Assembly: GCA_028277195.1 (NCBI GenBank)
Contig: JANQGS010000180.1
Coordinates: 1 to 13,536, forward strand
Direction: 5' to 3'
Origin: Candidatus Gastranaerophilales bacterium
GTDB lineage: Bacteria; Cyanobacteriota; Vampirovibrionia; Gastranaerophilales; UBA9971
DNA length: 13,536 nt
The notes beneath the pieces are model-generated. The model was not told where the DNA came from. It saw only the letters and a list, made by a program, of their open reading frames with translations, and made no database searches. Positions 4,356-11,408 of the stretch are shown here, piece after piece (the stretch's first letter is position 1; the number at the start of each line of letters is the position of its first letter). The translations under genes were made by a program, and so were the position numbers.

Positions 4356-5663
4356 TTAACCCAAAACTTTTTTTAGCGAATCCACCCCGATGTCGGTCAG
4401 TATAGCTATTTCCTCCTCTGTAATCACATAAGGAGGCATAAAATAAATCACGTTTCCCAGAGGACGCAGGACTGCACCTCTTTTCAGGGCTTCCCTGTAT
4501 ACCTCCAGGCCTATTCTTTCCTCAAAACCGTAAGTTTCCCCTGTTTCCCTGTTTTTTACAATTTCAACGGCGCCAATCATGCCGGTTTGCCTTACATCGC
4601 CAACACAGTCGAGTTCCCTGAATTTTTCAAGGTTTTTGCTTAAGCATTTAATTTTAGGCTGTAAACCCTCAATGATTTTTTCTTCCTCGAATATTTTAAG
4701 GTTTTCCAGTGCCACGGCGGCAGCAAGCGGGTTTCCGGTAAAGCTGTGGCCATGGAAAAATGTTTTCATCTTTTCATAATCATCATAAAAAGCCCGGTAA
4801 ATCCCATCCGTGGCCATTGTGGCCGCAATGGGCAAATAGCCCGCGCTCAGGCCTTTTGCAAGGCATATAATATCAGGGATAATGCCGGCATGCTCAAATG
4901 CGAACATCCTGCCGGTCCTGCCAAACCCCATGGCAACTTCATCATCGATGAGCAAGACATCGTACTTGTCACATAAATTTTTCAGCTCCGCCAGGTACTG
5001 CGCCGGGTACATGAGCATTCCCCCCGCGGCCTGCACCAGCGGCTCAATTATAATACCCGCTACCTCATGAGCGTGTTTTTTAAGGATTTTTTCCACTGAA
5101 CCTGTAAATCCGGGGTTGCGAAATGGGGATTCCGCCTGGAAAATCTCGAATAAAAGAGGTTTGTAAATTTTATGGTAAACATCCACGCCCCCCACGGATA
5201 CAGAACCCAGGGTATCCCCGTGGTAGGAATTTTTCAGGGCAATAAATTTTGTTTTCCGGGGCCGGCCTGTTTGCCGGCAGTACTGAAAAGCCATTTTCAG
5301 GGCAACTTCTACAGCCGTTGAGCCATTATCAGAATAAAAAACCCTTGTTAATTCAGGCGGGGTAATTTGCACAAGTCTTTCGGCAAGTTCTATCGCCGGT
5401 GCGTGTGAAAATCCCGCCAGTAACACATGCTCAATCTTGTCAAGCTGCCTTTTTATTGCCTCATTAAGCCCTGGATGGCAATGCCCCAGGGTGTTTACCC
5501 ACCAGGAGGAAATGCCGTCAATATACTTATTCCCGTTTATATCCCATATATAGACACCTTCCCCTCTGTCTATGACAAGCGGGGCATCGGTTTCATAGTC
5601 TTTCATCTGGGTAAAGGGGTGCCAGATGTACTTTAAGTCTTTTTGTATAAGGTCATTGCACAT
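4356..5663 (-). CDS. bioA: Adenosylmethionine-8-amino-7-oxononanoate aminotransferase (BioA)
   Basis: Biotin pathway: transfers the amino group of S-adenosylmethionine to 7-keto-8-aminopelargonate, giving diaminopelargonate; PLP-dependent. The 435 residues show the BioA N-terminus (YIWHPFTQMKDYE, 12-24), ISSWWVNTLGHCHP (51-64), the PLP phosphate site SDNGSTAVEVALKMA (111-125), SYHGDTLG (146-153), DDEVAMGFGRTGRMFA (240-255) and the Schiff-base lysine Lys270 in LAKGLSAGYLP. WHPFTQM and the paired Trp54-Trp55 favour BioA over other class III transaminases. No bioB, bioF or bioD is adjacent, and I found no BirA-type operator upstream. The start codon has no clear Shine-Dalgarno sequence. It is divergent from ebfC across about 100 nt. 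Confidence 0.95.
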   Translation of the reverse strand: MCNDLIQKDLKYIWHPFTQMKDYETDAPLVIDRGEGVYIWDINGNKYIDGISSWWVNTLGHCHPGLNEAIKRQLDKIEHVLLAGFSHAPAIELAERLVQITPPELTRVFYSDNGSTAVEVALKMAFQYCRQTGRPRKTKFIALKNSYHGDTLGSVSVGGVDVYHKIYKPLLFEIFQAESPFRNPGFTGSVEKILKKHAHEVAGIIIEPLVQAAGGMLMYPAQYLAELKNLCDKYDVLLIDDEVAMGFGRTGRMFAFEHAGIIPDIICLAKGLSAGYLPIAATMATDGIYRAFYDDYEKMKTFFHGHSFTGNPLAAAVALENLKIFEEEKIIEGLQPKIKCLSKNLEKFRELDCVGDVRQTGMIGAVEIVKNRETGETYGFEERIGLEVYREALKRGAVLRPLGNVIYFMPPYVITEEEIAILTDIGVDSLKKVLG

Positions 5664-5750
5664 ATTTTCATATTTTAACGTAAATTGTTCATTATCAGCA
5701 AATTTTTCAAACTTGCCCTGTATATTTTGAGTATAATAAAATTAAGGAAA

Positions 5751-5757
5751 AGAGGAG
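5751..5757 (+). promoter_or_regulatory. Ribosome binding site fixing a TTG start for ebfC
   Basis: AGAGGAG ends 8 nt before a TTG at 5766. The first in-frame ATG is at residue 9 (QQMMKQAQQ) and would lose the conserved N-terminal region, so TTG is preferred. A TATAAT (5732-5737) lies just upstream, without a convincing -35 box. Confidence 0.75.
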
Positions 5758-5765
5758 AATAAATA

Positions 5766-6113
5766 TTGAAAGGCTTTAACATACAGCAAATGATGAAACA
5801 GGCCCAGCAAATGCAGAAAAAAATGGCCGACGCCCAGGAGGAACTGGAAAATACCGAAATAACGGGCGAAGCAGGCAGCGGTGTGATTAGCGTTACATCC
5901 AATGCCAAAAATGAAATCCGCTCCATAAAAATAAAACCCGAGGCCATAAACCCTGAAGACCCTTCAAGCGTTGATGAAGAGACTGTTGAAATGCTTGAGG
6001 ACTTGATATTGAATGCGCTCCAGAATGCAAATAAAAAGGCCGCCGAAGCTGTAGAGAGAAAAATGGGCTCAATGACAGGAGGCCTGCCCATAAATATTCC
6101 GGGGTTATTCTGA
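5766..6113 (+). CDS. ebfC: YbaB/EbfC family nucleoid-associated protein (115 aa)
   Basis: A small dimeric DNA-binding protein of the nucleoid, almost always encoded beside recR. The sequence shows the family helix (NIQQMMKQAQQMQKKMADAQEEL), the strand block EITGEAGSGVISVTSNAKNEI, IKIKPEAINPED and the C-terminal helix with METLEDL-type spacing (VEMLEDLILNALQNANKKAAE), ending in a Gly/Met-rich tail. Translation starts at TTG with a good Shine-Dalgarno sequence. recR follows after 3 nt. In many genomes dnaX precedes this pair; here the upstream gene is the divergent bioA, so the operon has lost or never had dnaX. The exact molecular role of the family is only partly known. Confidence 0.95.
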   Translation: MKGFNIQQMMKQAQQMQKKMADAQEELENTEITGEAGSGVISVTSNAKNEIRSIKIKPEAINPEDPSSVDEETVEMLEDLILNALQNANKKAAEAVERKMGSMTGGLPINIPGLF

Positions 6114-6116
6114 TTT

Positions 6117-6713
6117 ATGAACTACACAAAACCCCTGGCCAGGCTCGTTGAGGAATTCCAGAAGCTGCCCGGCATTGGTCCAAAATCAGCCCAGAGAATG
6201 GCTTTTCATATACTGAAAATGACACAGGGCGATGTCCGGAAATTCAGCGATGCAATACTTGATGCCAAGGAAAAAATCAAGTATTGCAGGCAATGCTTTA
6301 ACATGTCCAGTGAAAATCCCTGTGAAATCTGCTCTAACACCTCAAGGGACAAGTCCGTAATATGTATAGTGGCTGAAACAAGGGATTTGATAGCTCTTGA
6401 AAGAACAAGGGAGTATAAAGGTTCATACCATGTGCTGCAAGGGCTTATTTCGCCGCTGGACGGCATAACTCCCGAAGATTTGCGGATAAAGGAACTGATT
6501 GAACGTTTGCAGGATGAGGATATAAAGGAAATTATACTTGCCCTGAGCCCGTCAGTTGAGGGTGAAGCAACGAGTATGTACCTGGCTAAAATTATTAAAC
6601 CTCTTGGGGTTAAGGTTTCCAGAATTGCATTTGGCCTTCCTGTGGGCGCTGACCTTGAATATGCCGATGAAGTAACCCTTGCTCGGGCACTAGAAGGCAG
6701 AAGAGAGATTTAA
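6117..6713 (+). CDS. recR: Recombination mediator protein RecR
   Basis: Works with RecF/RecO to load RecA on SSB-coated single-stranded DNA at gaps. The 198-residue length is typical. Order: helix-hairpin-helix (LPGIGPKSAQRMAFHIL, 17-33), a four-cysteine zinc finger (Cys57, Cys60, Cys69, Cys72), the Toprim domain starting ICIVAETRDLIALE (82-95) with the HVLQGLISPLDGI segment (105-117), LSPSVEGEATSMYLA (143-157), and the terminal ARALEGRREI. It sits 3 nt after ebfC and 3 nt before hisS, so the three genes are almost certainly one transcript. No strong Shine-Dalgarno sequence is visible, consistent with coupling to ebfC translation. Confidence 0.97.
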   Translation: MNYTKPLARLVEEFQKLPGIGPKSAQRMAFHILKMTQGDVRKFSDAILDAKEKIKYCRQCFNMSSENPCEICSNTSRDKSVICIVAETRDLIALERTREYKGSYHVLQGLISPLDGITPEDLRIKELIERLQDEDIKEIILALSPSVEGEATSMYLAKIIKPLGVKVSRIAFGLPVGADLEYADEVTLARALEGRREI

Positions 6714-6716
6714 GTT

Positions 6717-7964
6717 ATGACATACCGGGCTCAAAAAGGAACAAAAGATATACTTCCGTATGAATCCCATATATGGCAGTATATTGAGCAGGTATCGAAA
6801 AAAATACTTGAAGACGCCAATTATAAGGAAATACGAACCCCCATATTTGAGGCAACCGAGCTTTTTGCCCGGGGTGTGGGTGATTCTACCGATATTGTCG
6901 CAAAAGAGATGTACACCTTTGAACAAAAGGGCAGGAGCCTGGCTTTGAGGCCGGAAAACACCGCAGGAGTGGTCAGGGCATTTATTGAGCACGGAATGCA
7001 CAGGCTGCCCAGCCCTTTAAAGTTATGGTACAAAGGCCCGATGTTCCGCTATGAAAGGCCCCAGGCCGGGCGGCAACGGCAGTTCCATCAGTTGGGCGTG
7101 GAATTATTCGGGGTTTCGGGCCCGTCTGCCGATGCTGAGGTTATACAGCTTGCAATGCAGGTACTGAGTGAATTTGGCCTGGATAACCTAATGCTTGAGC
7201 TGAACAATATTGGTTGTCCCGGATGCAGGAACGAGTATAAAAACAGGTTAAAACAGGCTATAGCCCCGAAATTGAGTGAATTTTGCGTTGATTGCCGGTT
7301 AAGGTATGAAAGAAACCCGCTCAGAATACTTGACTGCAAGAATGAAAAGTGTATCGGACTGCTTGCTTCTCCCGGAATTGAGCAGGTCATATGCGGGGAT
7401 TTAATATGTGAGCCCTGCAAAGAACATTTTAGGGAGTTGCGGGAATACCTTGAGGTTTTAAATATTACTTCTTATAAAATCAATAAAAGGCTTGTCAGGG
7501 GGCTTGATTACTATAACCGCACCGTGTTTGAAATAACCTGCAATGAGCTCGGCTCGCAAAATGCTGTTTGCGGCGGCGGCAGGTATGACCCGCTCGTGTC
7601 AATGCTTGGAGGGCCTGATACCCCTGCGGTTGGCTGGGCAATCGGTATGGAAAGGATTATCAGCCTTATTGCCCCCCCCGAGGGCAAGCCTTTAGATATT
7701 TTTATAGTATCTGACAGCTTAAAGGAGGCCCTGAAGAATGCTTTTGAAGTAAGGAAGCTCGGGTTTTCGGCTGATTTGGACTTTTCAGGCAGAAAGTTCT
7801 CCAAGCAGCTTGAAAAAGCGTCTAAATCAGGCGCTAAGTACGCCCTGATTCTGGGCGAGGAGGAATTAAGGACAAATACCTTTACGGTTAAAAACCTGGT
7901 TTCCGGCGAGCAGCAGAGGGTTGCTGGTCTTGCCGGGTTTTTCAAACTTTTAGGCCATAATTAA
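6717..7964 (+). CDS. hisS: Histidyl-tRNA synthetase
   Basis: Charges tRNA-His. The 415-residue class II synthetase begins QKGTKDILPYES. Motif 2 is FRYERPQAGRQRQFHQLG (110-127), the histidine-specific loop is LVRGLDYYNRTVFEI (259-273), GGGRYDPLV is at 286-294, and motif 3 is AVGWAIGMERII (304-315), followed by the anticodon-binding domain (IFIVSDS... to GEQQRV). The insertion between motifs 2 and 3 is cysteine-rich (GCPGC, CVDC, CKNEKC, CEPC), as in many clostridial-type enzymes, where such cysteines can bind zinc. HisZ, the ATP phosphoribosyltransferase paralogue, is unlikely because the catalytic RGLDYY and motif 2 arginines are intact. Confidence 0.97.
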   Translation: MTYRAQKGTKDILPYESHIWQYIEQVSKKILEDANYKEIRTPIFEATELFARGVGDSTDIVAKEMYTFEQKGRSLALRPENTAGVVRAFIEHGMHRLPSPLKLWYKGPMFRYERPQAGRQRQFHQLGVELFGVSGPSADAEVIQLAMQVLSEFGLDNLMLELNNIGCPGCRNEYKNRLKQAIAPKLSEFCVDCRLRYERNPLRILDCKNEKCIGLLASPGIEQVICGDLICEPCKEHFRELREYLEVLNITSYKINKRLVRGLDYYNRTVFEITCNELGSQNAVCGGGRYDPLVSMLGGPDTPAVGWAIGMERIISLIAPPEGKPLDIFIVSDSLKEALKNAFEVRKLGFSADLDFSGRKFSKQLEKASKSGAKYALILGEEELRTNTFTVKNLVSGEQQRVAGLAGFFKLLGHN

Positions 7965-8050
7965 TTTAAACTATTGTGCTCTAAAAAAGAAATCCGGAAA
8001 TAAAAAATTTTTTCGAAAAATATTAAAGCAGGAATTTCTTGAACAAATAC

Positions 8051-8083
8051 TTAAGTAGTAAGTTGGGTCAAATATAATAACCC
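8051..8083 (+). promoter_or_regulatory. Probable promoter of the riboswitch-nrdD transcript
   Basis: A perfect TATAAT (8073-8078) lies 22 nt before the riboswitch P1 stem; the -35 candidate TTAAGT (8051-8056, 16-nt spacer) is weak. GGGT (8065-8068) and ACCC (8080-8083) flank the -10 box symmetrically and could be an operator. The preceding AT-rich stretch 7965-8050 after hisS holds runs of A and T but no convincing terminator, RNA gene or reading frame. Confidence 0.4.
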
Positions 8084-8100
8084 GGCTTGAAAAATTTTAC

Positions 8101-8243
8101 TTGCCAATATAAGAAAACAGGTATACTATCTAAATACTAAAATTATTTGAGTATTAATTTATTTGAATACTAAATTAAGGAAAGAAGGGTGAAAATCCCG
8201 CGCTGGTCCGCAGCCGTAAAAGCCGGAATGCTTGATTTGGTAA
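8101..8243 (+). ncRNA. Cobalamin (probably adenosylcobalamin) riboswitch aptamer upstream of nrdD
   Basis: The conserved core can be read directly: AAGGAA (8177-8182), GGGTGAAAATCCCGCGC (8187-8203), the B12-box region GCTGGTCCGCAGCCGTAA (8202-8219) with a GCTG/CAGC hairpin as in E. coli btuB, and AGCCGGAATGC (8221-8231). Stems pair in the expected order: P1 UUGCCAA (8101-8107) with UUGGUAA (8237-8243); P2 CAGGUAU (8118-8124) with AUGCUUG (8228-8234); and a P3-like hairpin (8145-8155 with 8166-8175, bulged G). The nrdD Shine-Dalgarno sequence (8258-8262) lies 14 nt past P1, which suggests control of translation; I could not resolve the switching helix. The expected effect is low NrdD when coenzyme B12 is abundant. 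Confidence 0.85.
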
Positions 8244-8257
8244 GGTTACCTCGAGAC

Positions 8258-8262
8258 AGGAG
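8258..8262 (+). promoter_or_regulatory. Ribosome binding site that fixes the nrdD start
   Basis: AGGAG lies 7 nt before the ATG at 8270. The open frame extends upstream to an ATG at 8189, but that start has no ribosome site and would translate the riboswitch core, so 8270 is the real start. Confidence 0.85.
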
Positions 8263-8269
8263 AATATAT

Positions 8270-10435
8270 ATGGACAAAATTTTAAAACGCGACGGTAAAG
8301 TCGTCCGGTTTGACTCAAGCAAAATCACAAACGCCATTGAAAAGGCGGCAAACGCGACAAAAGAGTTTGATAAGAGCGTTGCGGAAGGCCTGGGCTCAAA
8401 AGTTCTTGAGCTCACGAAAAGACTGATTGGGCAAAAGCAATCAAATTTTAAAGCCCCGACTATTGAAGAAGTACAGGACATGGTAGAGGAAGTGCTGCTC
8501 TCCTCTGAATATAAAAAGACCGCAAAAGCATATGTAATCTACCGGGAGCAGCATGCCAAAATCAGGGAGTTTCTGAAAAGCGCTAATATTGACCTGGTTG
8601 ATGAATACCTGGATAAACTTGACTGGCAGGTAAACGAAAACTCAAACATGTCTTACTCAATACAGGGCTTAAATAACTATATTTCCTCAAAAGTCAGCAA
8701 AAACTACTGGCTTAACAAAATTTATTCCCCTGAAATAAGGAATGCCCACACAAATGGCGACATACACATACATGACCTGAATATCCTTTCGGTTTATTGC
8801 GTTGGCTGGGACTTAAAAGACCTGCTGCTTGAAGGATTCAGGGGTGTTCAGGGCAAAATTGAGAGCGCGCCCGCAAAACATTTTAGAACAGCGCTCGGGC
8901 AAATGGTTAATTTCCTGTATACGCTTCAGGGCGAATCAGCAGGAGCCCAGGCTTTCTCAAACTTCGACACCCTGCTCGCGCCGTTTGTGAGGTATGACGG
9001 GCTTGATTACCACCAGGTAAAACAGGCCATGCAGGAATTTGTGTTTAACCTGAACGTGCCCACGAGAACAGGTTTTCAGACCCCGTTTACCAATATAACC
9101 ATGGACTTAACGGTACCGGGCTATTATGCAGACCAGAACGTAATTATCGGCGGCGAGCCCCGGGAGGAAACCTATGGCGAATTCCAGCCTGAAATGGACC
9201 TTATCAACAGGGTATTCTTCGAAATAATGATGGCAGGCGATAACAGCGGCAGGGTCTTTACCTTCCCGATTCCTACCTACAATATAACAAAGGATTTTGA
9301 CTGGAATAACCCGAATTTAAAGGGACTGTGGGAAATGTCCGCCAAATACGGCATACCCTACTTCTCAAACTTCATAAATTCGGACCTGAACCCGGAAGAC
9401 GCAAGGTCAATGTGCTGCAGGCTGCGAATAGACAACAGGGAACTCGAGCAAAGGGGCGGGGGCTTGTTCGGCTCAAATCCCCTAACAGGCTCGGTAGGCG
9501 TTGTTACGATAAACCTGCCCAGAATGGCTTTTCTCGCAAAAAATAAACAGGAATTCTTCGAAATGATTGGGGGAAAAATGGCTCTGGCCAGGAACAGCCT
9601 TGAAATAAAGAGAAAAGTGCTCGAAAAGTTCACGGATAAAGGGCTTTACCCTTACGCAAAGTTCTATTTAAGGGATATAAAAGCAAGATACGGAGTCTAC
9701 TGGAAAAACCACTTTTCAACCATCGGGCTCATCGGCATGAACGAAGCATGCCTTAACCTCATAGACGGGGACATAGCCTCAGATGAAGGAAAAGCGCTCG
9801 CTCTTGAGGTTATGGACTTTATGAGGAACAAAATGATTGAGTTCCAGCGGGAAACCGGCAATAATTACAACCTCGAGGCAACCCCGGCTGAGGGCACGTC
9901 ATACAGGCTCGCAAAACTGGATAAGGAAACCCTTGTCTCGATAAAATGCGCAAACGACCACGAGTACTACGCAAAAGGGGCTAAACCTTACTACACAAAC
10001 TCCTCACAGCTTCCCGTAAATTATACTGATGATATTTTTGAAGTGCTCGACCATCAGGATAACCTCCAGACCAAATATACAGGCGGTACGGTAGTGCATA
10101 TTTTTGCCGGGGAGAGGATTCACGATGCTGAAATACTCAAAACACTTGTTAGAAAGATATGTACGAATTACCATCTGCCGTATTTTACGTTTACCCCGAC
10201 ATTCAGCACCTGTTCAAGCCATGGATACCTTGAAGGCGAACACTTTGAGTGCCCGAAATGCGGCTCTGAGTGTGAAGTCTACTCAAGGGTAGTGGGCTAT
10301 GTAAGGCCCGTAAATCAATGGAATGAAGGAAAAAGAACCGAATTCAAAAACAGGAAAACTTATATCAAGTTGCAATCAAGTGCTAACTTGATTGCAACGC
10401 AGGTGGGCGAAGCGGGAGCGTCAAAGTATGACTGA
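8270..10435 (+). CDS. nrdD: Anaerobic (class III) ribonucleoside-triphosphate reductase
   Basis: Reduces ribonucleotides to deoxyribonucleotides with a glycyl radical made by the radical-SAM activase NrdG; oxygen-sensitive. The 721 residues begin MDKILKRDGKVVRFDSSKIT, an ATP-cone (about residues 1-100) for allosteric activity control. Then come HTNGDIHIHDL (160-170), Cys177 in YCVGWDL, the thiyl-site region SMCCRLRID (380-388), GSVGVVTINLPRM and EATPAEGTSYRLAKLD. The C-terminal zinc site is CSSHGYLEGEHFECPKCG, and the radical glycine is Gly676 in SRVVGYVRP. After RKTY, where relatives normally stop, 22 extra residues are encoded by a palindromic element. No nrdG follows. Expression is under the cobalamin riboswitch. 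Confidence 0.97.
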   Translation: MDKILKRDGKVVRFDSSKITNAIEKAANATKEFDKSVAEGLGSKVLELTKRLIGQKQSNFKAPTIEEVQDMVEEVLLSSEYKKTAKAYVIYREQHAKIREFLKSANIDLVDEYLDKLDWQVNENSNMSYSIQGLNNYISSKVSKNYWLNKIYSPEIRNAHTNGDIHIHDLNILSVYCVGWDLKDLLLEGFRGVQGKIESAPAKHFRTALGQMVNFLYTLQGESAGAQAFSNFDTLLAPFVRYDGLDYHQVKQAMQEFVFNLNVPTRTGFQTPFTNITMDLTVPGYYADQNVIIGGEPREETYGEFQPEMDLINRVFFEIMMAGDNSGRVFTFPIPTYNITKDFDWNNPNLKGLWEMSAKYGIPYFSNFINSDLNPEDARSMCCRLRIDNRELEQRGGGLFGSNPLTGSVGVVTINLPRMAFLAKNKQEFFEMIGGKMALARNSLEIKRKVLEKFTDKGLYPYAKFYLRDIKARYGVYWKNHFSTIGLIGMNEACLNLIDGDIASDEGKALALEVMDFMRNKMIEFQRETGNNYNLEATPAEGTSYRLAKLDKETLVSIKCANDHEYYAKGAKPYYTNSSQLPVNYTDDIFEVLDHQDNLQTKYTGGTVVHIFAGERIHDAEILKTLVRKICTNYHLPYFTFTPTFSTCSSHGYLEGEHFECPKCGSECEVYSRVVGYVRPVNQWNEGKRTEFKNRKTYIKLQSSANLIATQVGEAGASKYD
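10369..10398. repeat. 13-bp perfect hairpin inside the nrdD 3' end
   Basis: GTTGCAATCAAGT (10369-10381) and ACTTGATTGCAAC (10386-10398) are exact reverse complements with a 4-nt loop GCTA. It lies just after the last conserved nrdD codons and encodes part of the nonconserved tail. There is no T-run, so it is not a normal terminator. Confidence 0.9.
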
Positions 10436-10493
10436 AAGAGGCTTTCAGGGGTGACTGAAAGTCAGCCCGTTGCCTCCGAAAGTCATACTTTGA
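10421..10493. repeat. Long nested hairpin spanning the nrdD stop codon
   Basis: TCAAAGTATGACT (10421-10433) pairs perfectly with AGTCATACTTTGA (10481-10493). After a 4x4 internal loop (GAAA/CGAA), GAGGC (10438-10442) pairs with GCCTC (10472-10476). Inside, TTTCA pairs with TGAAA, or alternatively TGACT/AGTCA forms a small hairpin. TGACTGAAAG occurs twice (10429-10438 and 10452-10461). The nrdD stop codon lies in the left arm. With the hairpin at 10369 this makes a roughly 125-nt structured element between convergent genes. It could be a bidirectional transcription or RNA-stability barrier, or an inserted palindromic repeat. Confidence 0.85.
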
Positions 10494-10514
10494 AAGCTCA
10501 TTCGTATTACATAA

Positions 10515-11408
10515 TTAAGAAGCGCTTTTCAGAATTATTTCCACAAGCCGGTCATACTCAATGCCCATAGCTTTTGCCTGTGCGGGCAGGTCGCTCAGGT
10601 CGGTCATTCCGGGTATTGTGTTTATTTCCAGCAGGTAAGGGGTGTCATCACTTACAATAAAGTCCACCCTGCTCATTCCCCGGGCCTCGACCGCCAGGTG
10701 CGCCTTCAGGGCGAGCTCCTGTATCTTTTTTGTCAGCCCGGCATTGATGTCGGCGGGCAGGATGAATTCCGTTAAACCTTTTGTATACTTGGCCTCATAA
10801 TCATACCACCCGGTTTTTGACCTCAATTCCAGTATTGGGGTGGGGGTTGCTTTCCCGTCAATATCCAGGACTCCTACAGTGATTGACTTGCCTTCGAGAA
10901 ATTTTTCCATAATTATTCCCGTACCGTATTTTTTGGCTTCTTTTACGGCGTTGTCCAGCTCTTCCTGGTTATTTACCTTTGTCATTCCAATGCTTGAGCC
11001 CTCACAGGAAGGCTTTACCATCACAGGGTATTCAGTTACCCTCTCCAGTGAGGGAATAACCGGTATGCCCCGGCCCTGCGCCATTGTTTTGGTAAATTCC
11101 TTGTCCATGCACACAGCGCTGGCTTTTACCCCGCAGCCTGTATAGGGAATGCCGAGAATTTCCAGCAGTCCCTGGATACAGCCATCTTCCCCGTACCTGC
11201 CGTGCAGCGCAATAAATGCCAGCTCTATTCCCCTGTCTGAAAGGGTTTTTGCTATGTCCCTGCCAACGTCAATAATACAGGCGTTTTTATACCCTAACCG
11301 CTTCAGGGCCTCAAGGCAATTCCCGCCCGAGCGCAGGGAAATCTCCCTCTCGCTCGACATCCCGCCGCACAGTACCCCTATTTTTAACGCACCGTGAATT
11401 GTGACCAT
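10515..11408 (-). CDS. ddl: D-alanine--D-alanine ligase
   Basis: Joins two D-alanines with ATP for the peptidoglycan stem peptide; cytoplasmic ATP-grasp enzyme. The 297 residues show LCGGMSSEREISLRSG (13-28, Glu20 binding the first D-Ala), ALHGRYGEDGCIQGLLE (67-83), YTGCGVKASAVCMDK (89-103), VMVKPSCEGSSIGM (129-142), MEKFLEGKSITVGVL (167-181), WYDYEAKYT (201-209) and the Mg/ATP motif YLLEINTIPGMTDLS (258-272). The Tyr-containing loop fits a D-Ala-specific enzyme rather than a D-Ala-D-Lac ligase. The start at 11408 has a purine-rich ribosome site (AGGAAGAAG) and overlaps the murB 3' end by 25 nt, so the two are translationally linked. Its 3' end faces nrdD. Confidence 0.97.
   Translation of the reverse strand: MVTIHGALKIGVLCGGMSSEREISLRSGGNCLEALKRLGYKNACIIDVGRDIAKTLSDRGIELAFIALHGRYGEDGCIQGLLEILGIPYTGCGVKASAVCMDKEFTKTMAQGRGIPVIPSLERVTEYPVMVKPSCEGSSIGMTKVNNQEELDNAVKEAKKYGTGIIMEKFLEGKSITVGVLDIDGKATPTPILELRSKTGWYDYEAKYTKGLTEFILPADINAGLTKKIQELALKAHLAVEARGMSRVDFIVSDDTPYLLEINTIPGMTDLSDLPAQAKAMGIEYDRLVEIILKSAS

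Noticed and set aside
5664..5765. BirA operator before bioA
   Set aside because: No convincing inverted repeat of the TTGTTAAC/GTAAAC type is present; only scattered AT-rich partial matches.
7990..8030. A/T-run palindromes after hisS as a terminator
   Set aside because: The A6/T6 runs form no stable GC-containing stem and no stem followed by a T-run could be drawn.
8133..8171. Tandem NrdR boxes upstream of nrdD
   Set aside because: The AATACT repeats do not fit the NrdR box consensus. They lie downstream of the likely promoter and are better explained as the riboswitch P3 region.
8189..8269. Longer nrdD start at 8189
   Set aside because: It would translate the riboswitch core, has no ribosome site, and adds 27 residues not found in the family.
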